The notes beneath the pieces were generated by a model. That model saw only the letters and a program-made list of their open reading frames with translations. It did not search any database and was not told the origin of the DNA. A program made the position numbers and the translations under genes. DNA of 64,000 nt, from contig NZ_JBDSPJ010000022.1 in assembly GCF_039912695.1 (NCBI RefSeq), forward strand, positions 186,001-250,000, in the 5' to 3' direction. Shown here piece by piece: positions 8,696 to 16,897 of this stretch. The stretch is from Pseudolysinimonas_A sp039912695 (lineage in GTDB: Bacteria; Actinomycetota; Actinomycetes; Actinomycetales; Microbacteriaceae). Numbering within the stretch: the stretch's first letter is position 1; each line of letters begins with the position of its first letter.

Positions 8696-8905
8696 GGGTC
8701 TCCTCGTGGGTTCACTCACCACGAGGACGACATCCGTTCTTTCGAATCGGAGACCGCGGTACCACCTCGCTTGCGCATCCCTCGGATACGCCGCTTCATC
8801 ACAGGCTGTGACGGGCCTCACCCGCCCGGTTCTAGTCACCCCTGCGTTCGTCGGAACACGAGGGCTTTCTTCCGGAGACTCCCCGGTGATAGCCGGATCT
8901 AAGTC
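8696..8905 (-). promoter_or_regulatory. T-box riboswitch (translational, Ile-specific) upstream of ileS
   Basis: The conserved T-box GAGGTGGTACCGCGGT is at 8768-8753. An ultrashort Stem I of the actinobacterial ileS type is at the 5' end: CCGGCTATCACCGG with the isoleucine specifier ATC at 8890-8888. A perfect 9-bp stem, TCCTCGTGG (8727-8719) with CCACGAGGA (8709-8701), sequesters the Shine-Dalgarno GAGGAG of ileS; the GCGAGG beside the T-box can instead pair with CCTCGT of that stem, freeing the ribosome site. So uncharged tRNA-Ile should turn translation on. There is no run of U after the hairpin, in line with translational rather than transcriptional control. Confidence 0.93.
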
Positions 8906-8917
8906 GTTGTGGAGAGC

Positions 8918-9889
8918 TTAGCGCTCAGCGACCGCGGTCAGCAGGGCGGCGCCGGTCGCGGCATCGTCGACGGTGACCAGAAAAACGCGCCCGTCACGGC
9001 GGTGCACCTCGAGGCCCTCGCCACCTCGAGTGACGACGGCGAAGCGGCGCGGGGTTCCGCGCAGCCCCCAGCCCCCGAACTCGCGCAGCGGCTCGATAGC
9101 ACTCACCCCGGCTGACTCAACCTCGCGCGCCGGGATGCTGAACACCGGCCAGCCCAGAGCACTGCGCACCCGGAGCCCGTTCTCGTCGACACGGACGCCG
9201 TACGACGAGGAACTGAACAGCACCGCGACCAGGATGACGGGGAGCGCGAGCACGATCCACGTGGCCCCCGCGGTCAGCACGGTCACGACAATCGCGACGG
9301 ATGCAACGAGCAGGATGGCGACCACGAGCACGACAATCGCGAGGGTCGTCAGTCGAGTGGTCGCGGTCCAGACCGCCCGCTCTCCCGGGGCGAGCGCTAG
9401 CGGCTCGGCGGTGCGCATCCGGGATCCCCACGCTTCGGCCGGAGGCAGCAGGAACCAGGCGATCACAGCGATCAGCAGGCCGCCGCCGACAATGATCGGG
9501 ATTCCCGGGAGGACCGGGGGTGTCGGCGCGTCGGCTGACTGCTGCACCGCGAGCAACCAGACGCCGAGGGCAGCAACGAGTACCGACTGCCCCAGGGCGA
9601 TCACGGCAAGCACCTTCTGCGCAAACGACAGGTGTCGGGAGTCGGGGCGGGCGATGGCGACCCCCAACCCGAGCGCGAGCGCGATGAGGCCGACGCCGAA
9701 CATCGCGATCGGAATCGTCCAGGCGGGAGCGGTCGAGTTGCCGTTGACGCCAAAATGCACGACGACCGGATGCGTGATCCCCGCGGCCAGCAGAGCGGCG
9801 ACGATCAGCGAACCGACGAGCACCACGACGGGTACGACAGCGGCGACGACGAATAGCGGAAGGCGACGGATCGCCCGGGTGGTGCTCAT
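8918..9889 (-). CDS. DUF1648-type multi-pass membrane protein
   Basis: 323 residues with about seven hydrophobic segments. The N-terminal part (residues 1-80) has the DUF1648 look, a helix followed by HPVVVHFGVNG, and the C-terminal ~90 residues form a soluble, beta-rich PH-like part (SSSYGVRVDENGLRVRS...). Function unknown; proteins of this kind in Firmicutes and actinobacteria pair with small GntR/YtrA regulators. Here the start overlaps the GntR stop as ATGA, so the two are one operon. Its end abuts the ileS T-box leader, whose promoter may overlap the last codons. Confidence 0.7.
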   Translation of the reverse strand: MSTTRAIRRLPLFVVAAVVPVVVLVGSLIVAALLAAGITHPVVVHFGVNGNSTAPAWTIPIAMFGVGLIALALGLGVAIARPDSRHLSFAQKVLAVIALGQSVLVAALGVWLLAVQQSADAPTPPVLPGIPIIVGGGLLIAVIAWFLLPPAEAWGSRMRTAEPLALAPGERAVWTATTRLTTLAIVVLVVAILLVASVAIVVTVLTAGATWIVLALPVILVAVLFSSSSYGVRVDENGLRVRSALGWPVFSIPAREVESAGVSAIEPLREFGGWGLRGTPRRFAVVTRGGEGLEVHRRDGRVFLVTVDDAATGAALLTAVAER

Positions 9890-10239
9890 GATGGATATTC
9901 CTCTCGAAGAAGTGCGGTCAGGGTGGCAAGGCCGACGCCGCGGGACTGCGCGTCGATGACCAGAGTTCGGATGGCGGCGATGAGTTCGCCGGAAGCCTCA
10001 GCGTTGGCGGTCACCACGGCTCCGCGCCCCCGGCGGAGGTCAAGCAGCCCTTCGTCGCGCAGTTCTTGGTACGCGTGCAGGACGGTGTGCACGTTGATGT
10101 CGAGCGATGCGGCGAGTTCGCGCGCCGCCGGCAGCCGGTCGCCCGCGCGCAGGGCCCCTCTCGACACCTCGGCACGCACCGAGGCGGCGAGTTGATCGAA
10201 GAGCGGAACGCTCGACGCGGGATCGATTCGAAAGAGCAC
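9886..10239 (-). CDS. GntR family (YtrA-like) transcriptional regulator
   Basis: 117 residues, only a winged helix-turn-helix plus a short C-terminal helical tail, as in the YtrA subfamily. HTH at about residues 30-72: RAGDRLPAARELAASLDINVHTVLHAYQEL, then the wing with RRGRGAVV. The start is a GTG (10239-10237) 6 bases after a TAGGCT -10 box, giving a leaderless mRNA. The palindrome GTTCTAG-N5-CTAGAAC lies directly upstream of the -10 (10254-10272), so autorepression is likely. Co-transcribed with the DUF1648 membrane protein. Confidence 0.88.
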   Translation of the reverse strand: MLFRIDPASSVPLFDQLAASVRAEVSRGALRAGDRLPAARELAASLDINVHTVLHAYQELRDEGLLDLRRGRGAVVTANAEASGELIAAIRTLVIDAQSRGVGLATLTALLREEYPS

Positions 10240-10245
10240 ATCGTT

Positions 10246-10272
10246 AGCCTATAGTTCTAGTTGCTCTAGAAC
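10246..10272 (-). promoter_or_regulatory. GntR promoter and operator palindrome
   Basis: -10 box TAGGCT at 10251-10246, 6 bases before the GTG start. The perfect inverted repeat GTTCTAG (10254-10260) / CTAGAAC (10266-10272) with a 5-base spacer sits between the -10 and -35 positions. GntR/YtrA repressors bind such dyads. Confidence 0.7.
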
Positions 10273-10280
10273 AAGTGCAA

Positions 10281-10310
10281 TTGATGCCGGTCCTGCGCTA
10301 GCCCTAGGCT
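10281..10310 (+). promoter_or_regulatory. Promoter of the proline/threonine-rich membrane protein gene
   Basis: TTGATG (10281-10286), 18-base spacer, TAGGCT (10305-10310). Transcription would start near 10317 and leave a ~38-base leader with GCGAGG before the GTG at 10355. It lies back-to-back with the GntR promoter, so the operator could affect both. Confidence 0.55.
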
Positions 10311-10354
10311 GTGACCCGTCCGGGGGCGCGCCCCGGCACGAGGCGAGGTGCGAC

Positions 10355-10957
10355 GTGAGCAGCGAATTGGCCGAAGAGAAGAAGAAGTCGCGGACGCTGC
10401 TGTTCGTGCTGGCCGGCGTTGGCGCTCTCTTCCTCGCCGCGATCATCGTGCTGCTGATCGTCGTATTCGGCGGTTCCAAGGGCGACGGAGGCACCGCGCT
10501 CCCGACGAACTCGCAGAGCGCGAGTGGGACCCCGACCGACAGCGCCTCGCCGACCCCGAGCGGGACGCCGTCGGACACTCCCAACCCGACGCCCGCCCCG
10601 ACAGTGACCGTCACGGCCGCGCCGCCGCAGACCCCGGATGACGGCAACGTGCACGTGACCTCGTACTCGATCTCGCCGACAACCTGCACACACCTCGAGA
10701 AGGTCACGGTGCACATCAAGTGGCAGAGCGCCAACGGCCTCGTCGCGTACTTCGGGGTGAACACGACAGACGCCCAGGGGGGCGGAATGGGCTGGGATCT
10801 TCCGGCTTCGGGGACGAGCGATCACGACTTCCCGGACGGCTACCGTCCGTACGAGGTGACGTGTCCGGATAAGGCTGGCGACACGCAGTCCTACACGATC
10901 ACCATCCTCGGGAACGGCTCGAAGGCCAGCAAGACCGTCATCCTGAAGGCCAAGTAG
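10355..10957 (+). CDS. Single-pass membrane protein with Ser/Thr/Pro-rich stalk
   Basis: 200 residues: a lysine-rich cytoplasmic start, one transmembrane helix (about 14-38), a Ser/Thr/Pro-rich linker (about 50-90) and a small extracytoplasmic domain (about 95-200) with two cysteines (CTH, TCPDK) that could form a disulfide. The domain looks immunoglobulin-like (alternating strands, ending in TITILGNGSKASKTVILKAK). No family recognised. GTG start preceded by GGCGAGG. A 60-residue membrane protein follows 7 bases later. Confidence 0.6.
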   Translation: MSSELAEEKKKSRTLLFVLAGVGALFLAAIIVLLIVVFGGSKGDGGTALPTNSQSASGTPTDSASPTPSGTPSDTPNPTPAPTVTVTAAPPQTPDDGNVHVTSYSISPTTCTHLEKVTVHIKWQSANGLVAYFGVNTTDAQGGGMGWDLPASGTSDHDFPDGYRPYEVTCPDKAGDTQSYTITILGNGSKASKTVILKAK

Positions 10958-10964
10958 AGCCGAC

Positions 10965-11147
10965 ATGACGCAGCAGAAGTCTGACCCGATGCGGCGGCGA
11001 CCGAGCCGAGGGATTTTCGGGTCGCCCCAGGGCACGGTGGTGATCGCGGTGCTCGGCGTTGCCCTCGTGGGGTACGGCTTGTTCACCTTCCTGACCGCGA
11101 GCGGCGCGGCGCCCACGCCCACCCATTCGGTGAGCCCCGCTCCGTAG
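10965..11147 (+). CDS. Small membrane protein, 60 residues
   Basis: Basic N-terminus (MRRRPSR), one hydrophobic helix (about 23-45) and a Pro/Thr/Ser tail like that of the upstream protein. Seven bases separate it from the preceding stop, so the two are probably co-expressed. No known family; function unknown. Confidence 0.5.
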   Translation: MTQQKSDPMRRRPSRGIFGSPQGTVVIAVLGVALVGYGLFTFLTASGAAPTPTHSVSPAP

Positions 11148-11180
11148 CTCGCTCCCCACCGTTTCGGGGCATCGAAGGTT

Positions 11181-11186
11181 TAGGCT
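11181..11186 (+). promoter_or_regulatory. Likely valS -10 box
   Basis: TAGGCT with a predicted transcript start near 11193, giving a ~70-base valS leader. No T-box motif is visible in that leader. The -35 is not clear. Confidence 0.4.
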
Positions 11187-11264
11187 GAGCGCGTCCCCAC
11201 GGACGCACACTCAGGCACCTCACCAACCGACACGGTGCCGCACATAGCGATACGGAGTAGCACC

Positions 11265-13820
11265 ATGACCGCTGTCATCCCCACCCCGCAGATTCCCGAG
11301 AAGCCGGCCCTCGAAGGGCTCGAAGCCAAGTGGAGCGGAGCCTGGGAAACCCAGGGCACCTACCGTTTCGACCGTGCAGCTGCGCTCGCGGCCGGCTCGG
11401 TGTTCAGCGTCGACACCCCTCCCCCGACAGCATCCGGAAGTCTGCACATCGGGCACGTCTTCTCGTATACGCACATGGATCTCGCCACCCGTTTTCACCG
11501 AATGCGCGGCGAGCAGATCTTTTACCCGATGGGCTGGGACGACAACGGTCTCCCTACCGAGCGACGGGTGCAGAACTACTACGGCGTGCGGTGTGACCCG
11601 AAGTTGCCCTACATCCCGAGCTACGTTCCCCCGATGGAGGGCGTCGACAACGCCTCCGCGAAGGCTGCCGACCAGGTGCCGATCTCGCGGCGCAACTTCA
11701 TCGAACTGTGCGAACGGCTGACCGTCGAAGACGAGAAGCAGTTCGAAGACCTTTGGCGCACGATGGGTCTGTCGGTCGACTGGTCGCTCACCTACCGCAC
11801 CATCGGGCACGAGGCGCAGACGGTGGCGCAGCGCGCGTTCCTGCGCAACCTGGCGCGCGGCGAGGCCTACCAGGCTGACGCCCCGACCCTCTGGGACATC
11901 ACCTTCCGCACCGCGGTCGCGCAAGCCGAGCTCGAAGATAAGGAACAGCCGGCGGCCTACCACCAGGTGACCTTCCACCGCCCCGACGGCGAGACGATCG
12001 AGATCGCGACCACGCGCCCCGAGCTGCTTCCGGCCTGCGTGGCACTGGTCGCGCATCCCGATGACGAGCGCTACCAGCACCTGTTCGGCACGACCGTGAC
12101 GACCCCGATCTTCGGCGTCGAGGTTCCCGTGGTCGCCCACCATCTCGCCCAGAAAGACAAGGGCACCGGCATCGCGATGATCTGCACCTTCGGCGACGTG
12201 ACCGATGTCGTGTGGTGGCGCGAACTCGACCTGCCCAACCGCACGGTGCTCGGCCGCGACGGCCGATTCCTCGCCGAGGCGCCCGCCGCCGACCTCTTCA
12301 CCGACGCGGGTCGCGCCGCCTACGCCGACCTCGCGGGTAAGACCGTCTTTAGCGCGAAGGCGCGCACCGTCGAACTGCTGCGCGAATCGGGCGACCTGAT
12401 CGGCGAGCCCAAGCCGATGATGCACGCGGTGAAGTTCTACGAGAAGGGCGACAAGCCGCTCGAGATCGTGTCGACCCTGCAGTGGTACATCGCGAACGGC
12501 GCACGGGATGCCGGCCTGCGCGAGCGACTCGTCGACGCGGGTAAGAAGGTCGCCTTCCATCCCGACTTCATGCGCGTGCGGTACGACAACTGGGTCGGCG
12601 GGCTGACCGGCGACTGGCTGATCTCACGGCAGCGTTTCTTCGGGGTGCCGATTCCGGTGTGGTACCGAATCGGTGCCGACGGTGAGCGCGGTGACGTGCT
12701 CGTGCCCACCGAAGACAGCCTGCCGATTGACCCCTCGACGGATGTGCCGCCCGGGTTCACAGAAGATCAGCGCGGGGTGGCCGGAGGATTCGAGGGCGAC
12801 CTCGACATCATGGACACCTGGGCGACCTCGTCGCTCACCCCGCAGATTGCGGGCGGCTGGGAGACCGACCACGAGTTGTTCAACCTGGTGTTCCCCTACT
12901 CCCTGCGCTCACAGGGGCAGGACATCATCCGCACCTGGTTGTTCTCGACCGTGCTGCGCGCGCAACTCGAGCACGGCGCCATCCCGTGGAAGAACGCCGG
13001 CATCTCGGGCTTCATCGTCGACCCCGACCGCAAGAAGATGTCGAAGTCGAAGGGCAACGTGGTCACCCCGGCCGCGATGCTCGACGAACACGGGTCGGAT
13101 GCCGTGCGCTACTGGGCGGCGTCGTCGCGGCTGGGCACCGACGCGGCCTTCGACCCGCAGAACCCGAAGCAGATGAAGATCGGGCGCCGCTTGGCGATCA
13201 AGGTGCTCAACGCCGCGAAGTTCGTCTATTCATTCGAGGCCACCCCGGCCACGGTCACCGCCCCCCTCGACATCGACATGCTCGCCGAACTCGCCCAAGT
13301 CGTGCGGATCGCGACCAAGGCATACGAGGAGTACGACCACGCGCGCGCACTCGAGGTGACCGAACAGTTCTTCTGGACCTTCTGCGACGACTACCTCGAA
13401 CTCGTGAAGGAGCGCGCGTACGCCGGCGACGGATCGTCGGTCGCCGCGCTGCGAGAAGCGATCGACATCCTGCTACGACTGCTGGCTCCGGTGCTGCCGT
13501 TTGCGACCGAAGAGGTGTGGTCGTGGACCCACGATGGCTCGGTGCACACTGCCGCCTGGCCGACTCTCGAAGCGGAAGCCCCGCGCGGGTTGCTGCCCGC
13601 CGTGAGCGCCGCGCTGATCGGCATCCGTCGGGCGAAGACCGAGGCTCAGGCTTCGCAGAAGACCGAGGTTTCGCGCGCTGTGCTTGCCGGTCCGACGATG
13701 CTCGCCGAGGCTGCTGACGATCTCAGAGGTGTCGGCCGCATCGCGTCGCTCGAATTCGTCGCAGCGGCCGAGATCGAGGTGCGCGAAATCGTGCTCGCGG
13801 AATCCCCGGCGGCTCCCTGA
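11265..13820 (+). CDS. valS: Valyl-tRNA synthetase
   Basis: 851 residues, class I synthetase charging tRNA-Val. HIGH-type motif SGSLHIGHVFSYTHMD near residue 50, editing (CP1) domain, KMSKS loop in DRKKMSKSKGNVV, then the anticodon-binding helical domain. It is about 100 residues shorter than the E. coli enzyme and seems to lack the C-terminal coiled-coil arm, a layout seen in archaeal-type ValRS of many actinobacteria. The ATG at 11265 has GGAG 7 bases upstream and is preferred over an upstream GTG that would add ten unconserved residues. Confidence 0.95.
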   Translation: MTAVIPTPQIPEKPALEGLEAKWSGAWETQGTYRFDRAAALAAGSVFSVDTPPPTASGSLHIGHVFSYTHMDLATRFHRMRGEQIFYPMGWDDNGLPTERRVQNYYGVRCDPKLPYIPSYVPPMEGVDNASAKAADQVPISRRNFIELCERLTVEDEKQFEDLWRTMGLSVDWSLTYRTIGHEAQTVAQRAFLRNLARGEAYQADAPTLWDITFRTAVAQAELEDKEQPAAYHQVTFHRPDGETIEIATTRPELLPACVALVAHPDDERYQHLFGTTVTTPIFGVEVPVVAHHLAQKDKGTGIAMICTFGDVTDVVWWRELDLPNRTVLGRDGRFLAEAPAADLFTDAGRAAYADLAGKTVFSAKARTVELLRESGDLIGEPKPMMHAVKFYEKGDKPLEIVSTLQWYIANGARDAGLRERLVDAGKKVAFHPDFMRVRYDNWVGGLTGDWLISRQRFFGVPIPVWYRIGADGERGDVLVPTEDSLPIDPSTDVPPGFTEDQRGVAGGFEGDLDIMDTWATSSLTPQIAGGWETDHELFNLVFPYSLRSQGQDIIRTWLFSTVLRAQLEHGAIPWKNAGISGFIVDPDRKKMSKSKGNVVTPAAMLDEHGSDAVRYWAASSRLGTDAAFDPQNPKQMKIGRRLAIKVLNAAKFVYSFEATPATVTAPLDIDMLAELAQVVRIATKAYEEYDHARALEVTEQFFWTFCDDYLELVKERAYAGDGSSVAALREAIDILLRLLAPVLPFATEEVWSWTHDGSVHTAAWPTLEAEAPRGLLPAVSAALIGIRRAKTEAQASQKTEVSRAVLAGPTMLAEAADDLRGVGRIASLEFVAAAEIEVREIVLAESPAAP

Positions 13821-13888
13821 GTACTGCTAGCGTTGGCCGACTCCGAACTATTCGGACTGCGCCGCACCGTTTACCGTCAGAGGATCAG

Positions 13889-15862
13889 ATGACCGCCCAG
13901 GCCACCTCCCCCACCCGTACCCGCGTTCTCGCGGCGGTCGCAGCACTCGTCCTCGGCCTCGCGGGAGTCGCGCTGACGGCAACTCCCGCATCCGCCAACA
14001 CGCTGACGGTGACGAACGAGAACGATTCCGGCGCGGGCAGCCTGCGAGATGCGGTGTTGGATGCCAATGCCGGCGACGAGATCACGTTCTCAGCAACGGT
14101 TCACACGATCACCCTGCTCTCGTCCATCCCGATCCTTCAGGGCCTCACGATCACCGGCCCCGGACAAGCGAACCTGACGATCACTCGCGGCGCGGGCGCC
14201 GACTTCGACCTCTTGGCTTTCGCACCGCTCGCCGTGAACCAGAGTTTCGCCATCGCGGATCTCACGATCCAGGGCGTCGTAGGCGGTGGCGGCGTCGGCA
14301 TTCACGTGTTCTCGGGAGCTCAAGCCCCGCAGAACCTCACCGTCACCCGCGTGACCATCGACGGCATGACGACGACAAACGGTGCCGCGGGACTGCGAGA
14401 AGACTCGCTGCTGACCGGCACCGCGACCATCACCGACTCGACATTCACCAACAACAAGGGCGGTTCGGGCACCGGCGGCGGAGCGGTTTCGCTGTGGGGC
14501 GTCGCTGGCGCCACGATCGTGCAGGGCAGTGTCTTCGACCACAACAACGCCATCAACTACGGCGGCGGCGCGCTGTACATCTATCGCGGCGCGGGAACGA
14601 AGACAATTACGGACTCGACATTTACCGACAACCTCGGGGAATCAGGCGGCGCCATCTCCATCGAGGGCAGCGCTGGCTCTGGCGCTGCCATCATCTCCAA
14701 CTCGGGATTCGGCAAAAATACGACCACGAACGGCGGTGGCGCTATCTACTCATCGGCGGTGAGCCTGTCGATCGACGGGTCGATTTTCAGCAACAACACC
14801 TCCACCGGCAATCGCGCGGGGGCGCTCTACGTGGCGGGTCCCACCAACTCCCTCGATATCACCAACTCCAGCTTCAGCGGCAACTCTGCAGCCATCAGCG
14901 GTGGCGCGCTCTACGTGGCTTCACCCGATCCAGTCACCACGACGATCAGCGGCTCCACCTTCTCCGAGAACTCGACGAGCGGCAACGGCGGCGCGATCGC
15001 ATTCCAAGCGGTCGCCAATGACACCCAGATAACCGACTCGTCGTTCTTCGACAACACGGCGACTCACCTCGGAGGCGCTCTCGCGGTCGAGAACTCCATC
15101 TCAGGAACCGTCGCCATCGTCTCGAGCACGTTCGCGGGCAACGTCGTCGAGAACGCGTTCAACGGCGCCGGGGACGGGAGAGGGACGAGCATCTACGTCG
15201 ACTCCGTGGACTCCCAGTTCACGATGTCCCAGTCGACGATCGACGACCCCGAATCGGGTGGCGGCCTCTTCGGCCTCGCGTTCGGTGCGGTTGACGCCGA
15301 TGACGACGCGAGCCTGGCGATCGGCGTCGGTCTGAGTACCATCGTCGCTCCGGGTGTCCTGTACATCGGTCAGGGCAATTCGGGACAGACCGTGCTGATC
15401 GACAACATCCTGTCGTCATCTGCGGTGGGCACCCAAGCGTTGGTTCTTGATGACGCGCAGGTGACCTACCGGGTGACGATGAGCTACAACATCGACTCCG
15501 ACGTCGGCACCTACCCGTGGATCAACGACCTCGGGGGCAACCAGTTCTCGGTCGCCGACCCGATGCTTGCGCCCCTCGCCGACAACGGTGGACCGACATT
15601 CACCCGCCTCCCGCTCGCGGGCAGCCCCGCCATCAACCTGGGTGACCCGGCTGTGCCGAGCCCGCCGTCGTTCGACCAGCGTGGTACCGGCTTTGCCCGC
15701 ATCTCCGGCGGTCGCGTCGACATCGGGTCCGTCGAAGTTCAGGCTGTCCTGGCGGCGACGGGCTCAGAGCTGCCGTGGGTTCCGGCCGGCGTCGCTCTGC
15801 TGCTGCTCGTTGCCGGCGCTGGAGCCGTCGGCATCCGTCGCACTCTGCTGAAGGCTGGCTAA
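13889..15862 (+). CDS. Secreted right-handed beta-helix protein with LAATG cell-wall anchor
   Basis: 657 residues. Signal peptide at 1-36 (cleavage after PASA). Residues about 130-440 are a string of imperfect repeats with pattern S-x-F-x-x-N-x-(A/T)-x-x-G-G-A-(L/I), the chlamydial polymorphic-outer-membrane-protein/CSLREA-type beta-helix repeat. The C-terminus has LAATGSE at 621-627, a hydrophobic helix and an Arg-Arg tail: a sortase class E (LAxTG) sorting signal. It should be attached to the cell wall; a role in adhesion or surface binding is likely, no enzyme activity is evident. ATG with GAGGATC upstream. No sortase gene lies in the window. Confidence 0.8.
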   Translation: MTAQATSPTRTRVLAAVAALVLGLAGVALTATPASANTLTVTNENDSGAGSLRDAVLDANAGDEITFSATVHTITLLSSIPILQGLTITGPGQANLTITRGAGADFDLLAFAPLAVNQSFAIADLTIQGVVGGGGVGIHVFSGAQAPQNLTVTRVTIDGMTTTNGAAGLREDSLLTGTATITDSTFTNNKGGSGTGGGAVSLWGVAGATIVQGSVFDHNNAINYGGGALYIYRGAGTKTITDSTFTDNLGESGGAISIEGSAGSGAAIISNSGFGKNTTTNGGGAIYSSAVSLSIDGSIFSNNTSTGNRAGALYVAGPTNSLDITNSSFSGNSAAISGGALYVASPDPVTTTISGSTFSENSTSGNGGAIAFQAVANDTQITDSSFFDNTATHLGGALAVENSISGTVAIVSSTFAGNVVENAFNGAGDGRGTSIYVDSVDSQFTMSQSTIDDPESGGGLFGLAFGAVDADDDASLAIGVGLSTIVAPGVLYIGQGNSGQTVLIDNILSSSAVGTQALVLDDAQVTYRVTMSYNIDSDVGTYPWINDLGGNQFSVADPMLAPLADNGGPTFTRLPLAGSPAINLGDPAVPSPPSFDQRGTGFARISGGRVDIGSVEVQAVLAATGSELPWVPAGVALLLLVAGAGAVGIRRTLLKAG

Positions 15863-15903
15863 CCTCTCCCGCTGAAGGGCGGGCGGGCTCCTAGGCTGGC
15901 CGC

Positions 15904-16347
15904 ATGACGATCGACGTGCGCCCTCTCGCTGCGACTGACGAGGAGTCGTGGCGACGGCTATTTCGCGACTACGGCGTCTTCTATGAGACCGATTTCGAGG
16001 ATGACGTTCTCGAGAGGGTCTGGACGCTGCTGATGACTCCGGGGGCGGGCGTCGCCGCGCTGACCGCTGAGCATGACGGTGATGTCGTGGGTTTCGCGCA
16101 CTACCGGTCGCATCCCGACACATTTAGCGCGGGACGAGACTGGTTTCTCGACGACCTGTATGTGGATCCGACGGCACGGGGCAAGGGCGCTGCGACCGCG
16201 CTCATCGAGCACCTCACCGCCCTCGCCAAAGCAACCGGACCGGGCACACTGCGCTGGATCACCGCCGAGACCAACGAGCGTGCCCAGCGGGTCTATGACC
16301 GGGTCGCGACGCGCACGACCTGGGTCACCTACGAAGTGCGGCTTTAG
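15904..16347 (+). CDS. GNAT family N-acetyltransferase
   Basis: 147 residues, one acetyltransferase domain. The acetyl-CoA-binding motif A is at about residues 80-100 (DLYVDPTARGKGAATALIEHL), followed by the NERAQRVYDRV helix typical of motif B. Acceptor unknown. Start ATG 6 bases after a TAGGCT box at 15892-15897, so the mRNA is likely leaderless. Confidence 0.85.
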   Translation: MTIDVRPLAATDEESWRRLFRDYGVFYETDFEDDVLERVWTLLMTPGAGVAALTAEHDGDVVGFAHYRSHPDTFSAGRDWFLDDLYVDPTARGKGAATALIEHLTALAKATGPGTLRWITAETNERAQRVYDRVATRTTWVTYEVRL

Positions 16348-16383
16348 GGGCGCAGGCTCTCGGGGGCGCGCTAGCGTGGGCCT

Positions 16384-16617
16384 ATGCAACTCGGCACCCG
16401 GTGGGAGATTGGCGCGGAACCGCCCTCGCGACTCCCGGCCGCCATGTTTGCCGCAATCGCGTCGGTAGAAATCGACCTCGCGGGGTTCGACACCACCGGA
16501 TGGCGCTGGACCCTCACCTGGTTAGAGGGCCGCCCCGTCGTCGAACTCGACGATGGAACGACCCTCCGCTACGACCCGGTCGACGATTCCGTGACAGTCG
16601 AGAGTCCGCTCGACTGA
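16384..16617 (+). CDS. Small protein of unknown function, 77 residues
   Basis: The ATG lies 6 bases after TAGCGT (16372-16377), which supports a real leaderless gene. Residues 50-77 form two beta hairpins (WTLTWLEGRPVVELDDGTTLRYDP). I recognise no family with confidence; such short proteins occur next to ligase or helper genes in Microbacteriaceae, but no such neighbour is here. Confidence 0.55.
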   Translation: MQLGTRWEIGAEPPSRLPAAMFAAIASVEIDLAGFDTTGWRWTLTWLEGRPVVELDDGTTLRYDPVDDSVTVESPLD

Positions 16618-16661
16618 CGGCTGGAATTGCGTTAGGTACGGCGTTCGGTGCTGCGTTCGCC

Positions 16662-16877
16662 CTACCGGCGCTGGAGTCCGAGGCGTTCCATCTGCTGCAT
16701 CCTCGTCGCGATCCCCAACTGCCGTTCGTATTCACGGCGCCGAGCGTCGCGATCGATCGGATCGGCGGCCTCGCGGCCCCAATTCTCGAGTGCGCGGCCG
16801 AGTCGAACTGCGAGGCCCGCAACGCCCGGATAGCTCGCGGTCATTGCACGCGTCGGCAGGAACGTGTTGTAAGTCAT
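16662..16877 (-). CDS. Small protein downstream of the ArsR-type regulator
   Basis: 71 residues from the ATG at 16877-16875, which has GGGAAAGG upstream. An alternative ATG at 16898 overlaps the regulator's stop as TGATG and would add seven residues. The sequence has a hydrophobic start and a charged helical tail (RDARRREYERQLGIATRMQQMERL). No family recognised; co-transcribed with the regulator. Confidence 0.55.
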   Translation of the reverse strand: MTYNTFLPTRAMTASYPGVAGLAVRLGRALENWGREAADPIDRDARRREYERQLGIATRMQQMERLGLQRR

Positions 16878-16897
16878 GGTGCCTTTCCCTTCGTTCA

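Noticed and set aside
8696..8839. 48-residue upstream extension of IleS
   Set aside because: It covers the T-box and the sequester stem; the ATG with GAGGAG at 8695 fits the family start.
6827..8902. 691-residue open frame on the plus strand
   Set aside because: Antisense to ileS and its T-box; shadow.
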